Source: Burkholderiales bacterium
GTDB taxonomy: Bacteria; Pseudomonadota; Gammaproteobacteria; Burkholderiales; Burkholderiaceae_D
Direction: 5' to 3'
Assembly (NCBI GenBank): GCA_005800405.1
Contig: SYFN01000192.1
Location: 1-8,546 of the forward strand
DNA length: 8,546 bases
This document shows positions 6,347 through 8,546 of this stretch, piece after piece; positions within the stretch are counted from its first letter, which is position 1, and the number at the start of each line of letters is the position of its first letter. The position numbers were made by a program, and so were the translations under genes. The notes below the pieces were generated by a model. It did no database searches. It was not told the DNA's origin and saw only the letters and a program-made list of their open reading frames with translations.

Positions 6347-7312
6347 ATGATCAATGTATTCGTCCTGCAAAACGGTCGTCTGAGCCAGATTCCGATCGAG
6401 TCGCGCGAGGATCTCGTCAGTGTCACGCCCGTCTGGGTCGATCTGACAGATCCCAGTGATGAAGAGCGCGACTGGGTCAGCAGTATTTTTGGCGTGATGT
6501 TGCCGGAGGAAGACGAGGTCAAGGATATCGAGGCCTCAGCGCGGTATTACGAAGCCGATAATGGCGACCTTCATTTGCGTTCTGATTTTCTGCTTGAAGA
6601 AGACGAGGGCGAGTCGCGCGTCGTGACCGTTGCTTTTATTCTCGCCCGAAACATGCTCTTCTCCATGCACAACGACGATCTGCCAGTATTTCGTCTGGTA
6701 CGCATGCGCGCACGTTCACGCCCGGGCTCGATTGGCGACTTCAAGGATGTACTGCTCGACCTGTATTCCACCGATGTTGAATATTCGGCGGATGCGCTCG
6801 AGGGTATTTATCAGAATCTTGAAGAAGTCAGTCGCAGCGTGCTGCAGAAAGATATCAGTGACCAGGATGCTGCCGCATCGCTTAATGCGATGGCGCGAGA
6901 GGAAGACTTGAACGGTCGCATCCGTCGCAACATGATGGATACCCGACGTGCGGTGAGCTTTATGATGCGTGGACGCTTGCTCAGTCCTGATCAGTTTGAT
7001 AATGCGCGCCAGATTTTGCGTGACATCGAATCACTCGATGGCCACACGGCTTTCCTGTTCGACAAAATTAACTTCCTGATGGATGCGACGGTAGGCTTCA
7101 TCAACATCAATCAGAACAAGATCATCAAGATTTTCTCGGTGGCGTCTGTTGCCTTCTTGCCGCCGACGCTGATTGCAAGTATCTACGGCATGAACTTTCG
7201 CATCTTGCCAGAGCTGAACTGGAGCTTTGGTTATCCGTTTGCGATTCTGCTGATGATTGCCAGCGCAGTGACGCCGTTTTGGTACTTCCGTCGTCGGGGC
7301 TGGTTGCGCTGA
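6347..7312 (+). CDS. corA: CorA-family magnesium/cobalt transport protein
   Basis: CorA forms a homopentameric inner-membrane channel for Mg2+, also passing Co2+ and Ni2+. The protein is 321 residues from ATG 6347, typical of bacterial CorA. The N-terminal soluble domain begins MINVFVLQNGRL and is rich in Asp and Glu. A long helical segment follows (for example the DLNGRIRRNMMDTRRAVSFM stretch). The first membrane helix (about 262-281) runs into the selectivity motif YGMNF, with Gly281-Met282-Asn283. The sequence then continues as PELNWSFGYPF into a second membrane helix and a basic cytoplasmic end RRRGWLR. The GMN motif and two C-terminal helices are diagnostic. The gene follows a long leader, suggesting its own promoter, and faces hemL. 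CorA-like Zn2+ transporters (ZntB) share the fold, but the PELNW loop after GMN favours CorA. Confidence 0.95.
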   Translation: MINVFVLQNGRLSQIPIESREDLVSVTPVWVDLTDPSDEERDWVSSIFGVMLPEEDEVKDIEASARYYEADNGDLHLRSDFLLEEDEGESRVVTVAFILARNMLFSMHNDDLPVFRLVRMRARSRPGSIGDFKDVLLDLYSTDVEYSADALEGIYQNLEEVSRSVLQKDISDQDAAASLNAMAREEDLNGRIRRNMMDTRRAVSFMMRGRLLSPDQFDNARQILRDIESLDGHTAFLFDKINFLMDATVGFININQNKIIKIFSVASVAFLPPTLIASIYGMNFRILPELNWSFGYPFAILLMIASAVTPFWYFRRRGWLR

Positions 7313-7317
7313 TGTGA

Positions 7318-7341
7318 GTGCGCCGATGGATGCTGGCGCAC
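7318..7341 (+). terminator. Hairpin directly after corA
   Basis: GTGCGCC (7318-7324) and GGCGCAC (7335-7341) form a perfect 7-bp GC-rich stem with a 10-nt loop, starting 5 nt after the corA stop. The following bases are GCTGCTTGTG, a poor T tract. It may protect the 3' end of the mRNA or terminate weakly. Confidence 0.4.
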
Positions 7342-7388
7342 GCTGCTTGTGTATGACGAAAGACGCTGGATCCCCCCTTGCTGGGCGC

Positions 7389-7410
7389 GCACTGGCTTGC
7401 AAGCCAGTGC
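7389..7410. repeat. 22-bp perfect palindrome
   Basis: The half GCACTGGCTTG (7389-7399) is followed immediately by its exact reverse complement (7400-7410). In RNA this gives a 9-bp stem with a TGCA tetraloop, followed by CGTTTC on the plus strand. It could be a bidirectional terminator stem or a protein-binding dyad. Confidence 0.85.
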
Positions 7411-7421
7411 CGTTTCGCGGG

Positions 7422-7439
7422 CATGCAGCATGCTGCATG
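7422..7439. repeat. 18-bp perfect palindrome built from GCATG units
   Basis: The half CATGCAGCA (7422-7430) is followed by its exact reverse complement (7431-7439). Outer arms GTTTC (7412-7416) and GAAAC (7439-7443) are also complementary. GCATG recurs with a 7-nt period at 7421, 7428 and 7435. Confidence 0.85.
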
Positions 7440-7497
7440 AAACCCCCTCTACACCCTCCGCCGGGATGCCCCTAGAAGACCGGTGAGCCCCAAAGCC

Positions 7498-7519
7498 GTC
7501 GTCACCTGCATGTGATGAC
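7498..7519. repeat. Imperfect inverted repeat
   Basis: GTCGTCAC (7498-7505) and GTGATGAC (7512-7519) pair over eight positions, with one G-T pair, around the loop CTGCAT. It lies midway in the corA-hemL spacer. Confidence 0.5.
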
Positions 7520-7677
7520 TGCTGCGCGGGCAGATCGCATGCGACCCGAATTCCCCGCTTGCTCCCGGCAAAACCCGGGGTAAATTGTCTTTCATTCCAC
7601 ACTACCGGCTCAAATCTTTGATCGAGTAACTTCAGGCCCAAACTGACTGACGTTCAATACAAGTCAGGATCCTTCGT

Positions 7678-8546
7678 TCACTGCACCGTTTTGAAAGCGC
7701 CGCGTGCCGTATTCATGGTCTCGGCAATCACTGCATCATCGTGCATCGCCGAAACAAAGCCCGCCTCGAACGCCGAGGGCGCCAGATACACACCCGCATC
7801 CAGCATCGCATGGAAGAACTGATTGAAACGGTCTTTATTGCAGGTCATCATTTCCGCATAGTTGCCGGGCACGCGCTCTGTGAAATAAATGCCGAACATG
7901 CCACCGATGGCGTCGCCACAGAAAGCGACACCAGCCTCAGCCGCGACCTTGGATAAACCATCAACCAGCTTAGCTGTCTGGGTTGACAGCTTCTCATAGA
8001 AGCCAGGCCGCTGAATAATGTCCAGCGTGGCCATGCCTGCTGCGACCGCTACCGGATTGCCCGAGAGCGTACCTGCCTGATAAACCGGTCCCAATGGCGC
8101 CAGATGTTGCATGTACTCCTTGCGCCCGCCAAAGGCTGCGACTGGTAAACCGCCGCCGATCACTTTGCCAAGCACCGTCATATCCGGTTGTATGGCATAC
8201 AGTGACTGCGCGCCGCCCAGCGCAACGCGGAAGCCCGACATTACCTCATCAAACATCAGCACCGCGCCGTGCTGTGTACACAGCCGACGCATAGTTTGCA
8301 GAAATTCTAGTGTCGCACGCAGCAAATTCATGTTGCCGGCGACGGGTTCGACGATCACTGCCGCGATGGTCGATCCCATTTTGTTGAAGACTTCTTCAAG
8401 TTGTGTGCTGTCGTTGTAGTCGAGCACCATGGTGTGCTTTGCGAAATCAGCCGGGACACCCGACGAAGTCGGATTGCCAAATGTCAGTAGGCCGCTGCCT
8501 GCCTTGACCAGCATGGAGTCTGCATGACCGTGGTAGCAGCCTTCGA
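7678..8546 (-). CDS. hemL: Glutamate-1-semialdehyde 2,1-aminomutase, 3' part
   Basis: HemL is a cytoplasmic PLP enzyme that converts glutamate-1-semialdehyde to 5-aminolevulinate, the last step of the C5 route to haem and other tetrapyrroles. The 288 residues present run from the right edge to a TGA at 7678-7680. The frame is open past the ATG at 8514, reading [10 protein letters not shown], so that ATG is internal and the first third of the gene is outside the window. Motifs are [18 protein letters not shown] and [10 protein letters not shown], then [11 protein letters not shown] with the PLP-contacting Asp, then [16 protein letters not shown] with the Schiff-base Lys (codon at 8164-8166), and [12 protein letters not shown]. 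The C-terminus [15 protein letters not shown] is typical. No frameshift or missing key residue is seen. It converges on corA across a palindrome-rich spacer, and no terminator with a T tract is obvious after its stop. Confidence 0.97.
   Translation of the reverse strand, partial: EGCYHGHADSMLVKAGSGLLTFGNPTSSGVPADFAKHTMVLDYNDSTQLEEVFNKMGSTIAAVIVEPVAGNMNLLRATLEFLQTMRRLCTQHGAVLMFDEVMSGFRVALGGAQSLYAIQPDMTVLGKVIGGGLPVAAFGGRKEYMQHLAPLGPVYQAGTLSGNPVAVAAGMATLDIIQRPGFYEKLSTQTAKLVDGLSKVAAEAGVAFCGDAIGGMFGIYFTERVPGNYAEMMTCNKDRFNQFFHAMLDAGVYLAPSAFEAGFVSAMHDDAVIAETMNTARGAFKTVQ

Larger units (their letters stand above)
7313..7677. other. corA-hemL convergent spacer rich in inverted repeats
   Basis: This 365-bp gap between converging genes holds no gene I can support. 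It contains at least six inverted repeats: 7318-7341 (7-bp arms GTGCGCC/GGCGCAC), 7389-7410 (22-bp perfect palindrome), 7422-7439 (18-bp perfect palindrome), 7498-7519 (8-bp arms with one G-T pair), 7535-7544 (TCGCATGCGA) and 7564-7579 (CCCGG-caaaac-CCGGG). None has a long T tract on either strand, so classic intrinsic terminators are not evident, although some probably stop transcription from corA or hemL. From about 7580 onward only a weak dyad (7647-7667) is visible. Confidence 0.7.

Noticed and set aside
7231..7641. 136-codon open frame on the minus strand across the corA-hemL spacer
   Set aside because: It overlaps the 3' end of corA, runs through the palindromes, shows no recognisable domain and looks like translated repeat sequence.
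1..8546. Mobile element, CRISPR array, phage or defence system
   Set aside because: All genes are housekeeping families in a plausible chromosomal order. No transposase, integrase, regularly spaced repeats, target-site duplications or toxin-antitoxin pair are visible.

Overview
The window is a stretch of ordinary chromosome from a betaproteobacterium, most likely Burkholderiales and possibly Oxalobacteraceae (Herminiimonas, Janthinobacterium, Collimonas or a relative). I infer this from the gene order mpl - yqiA - RNB ribonuclease - TonB-like protein - aroE - mtgA and from the protein sequences; I could not run a database search. I see no phage, transposon, CRISPR, tRNA or rRNA, and no obvious change in base composition that would suggest transfer.

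Layout. Positions 1-915 hold the 3' part of mpl, the peptidoglycan-recycling ligase, cut by the left edge. A small YqiA-type alpha/beta hydrolase follows at 942-1505, 26 nt downstream and probably co-transcribed. A hairpin at 1527-1551 then separates this pair from a four-gene block on the same strand: an RNase II/R-type exoribonuclease (1591-3627), a TonB/TolA-like energy-transducer protein (3633-4517), shikimate dehydrogenase aroE (4514-5344) and monofunctional peptidoglycan glycosyltransferase mtgA (5341-6063). Within the block, one gap is 5 nt and the other two junctions are 4-nt stop/start overlaps. Each of the last three genes has a good Shine-Dalgarno sequence inside the gene before it. 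Two of these starts are non-ATG (GTG for the TonB-like gene, TTG for aroE), so the true starts lie downstream of the longest open frames.

A leader of about 280 bp (6064-6346) precedes corA, a Mg2+/Co2+ channel at 6347-7312. The leader carries hairpins, a plausible sigma70 promoter and a short open frame that ends in an ATGA overlap with the corA start. corA faces hemL (glutamate-1-semialdehyde aminomutase, minus strand, 7678-8546, cut by the right edge). The 365-bp convergent spacer between them (7313-7677) has no convincing gene but is rich in inverted repeats, including perfect palindromes of 22 bp and 18 bp only 11 bp apart.

Themes. Two genes serve the cell wall (mpl recycling, mtgA polymerisation), aroE serves aromatic biosynthesis, hemL serves tetrapyrrole synthesis, and corA serves metal homeostasis. 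None forms an evident new system. The parts most worth a second look are the palindrome cluster, the corA leader, the TonB-like protein with a charged helical spacer instead of a Pro-rich one, and the variant active site of the ribonuclease.
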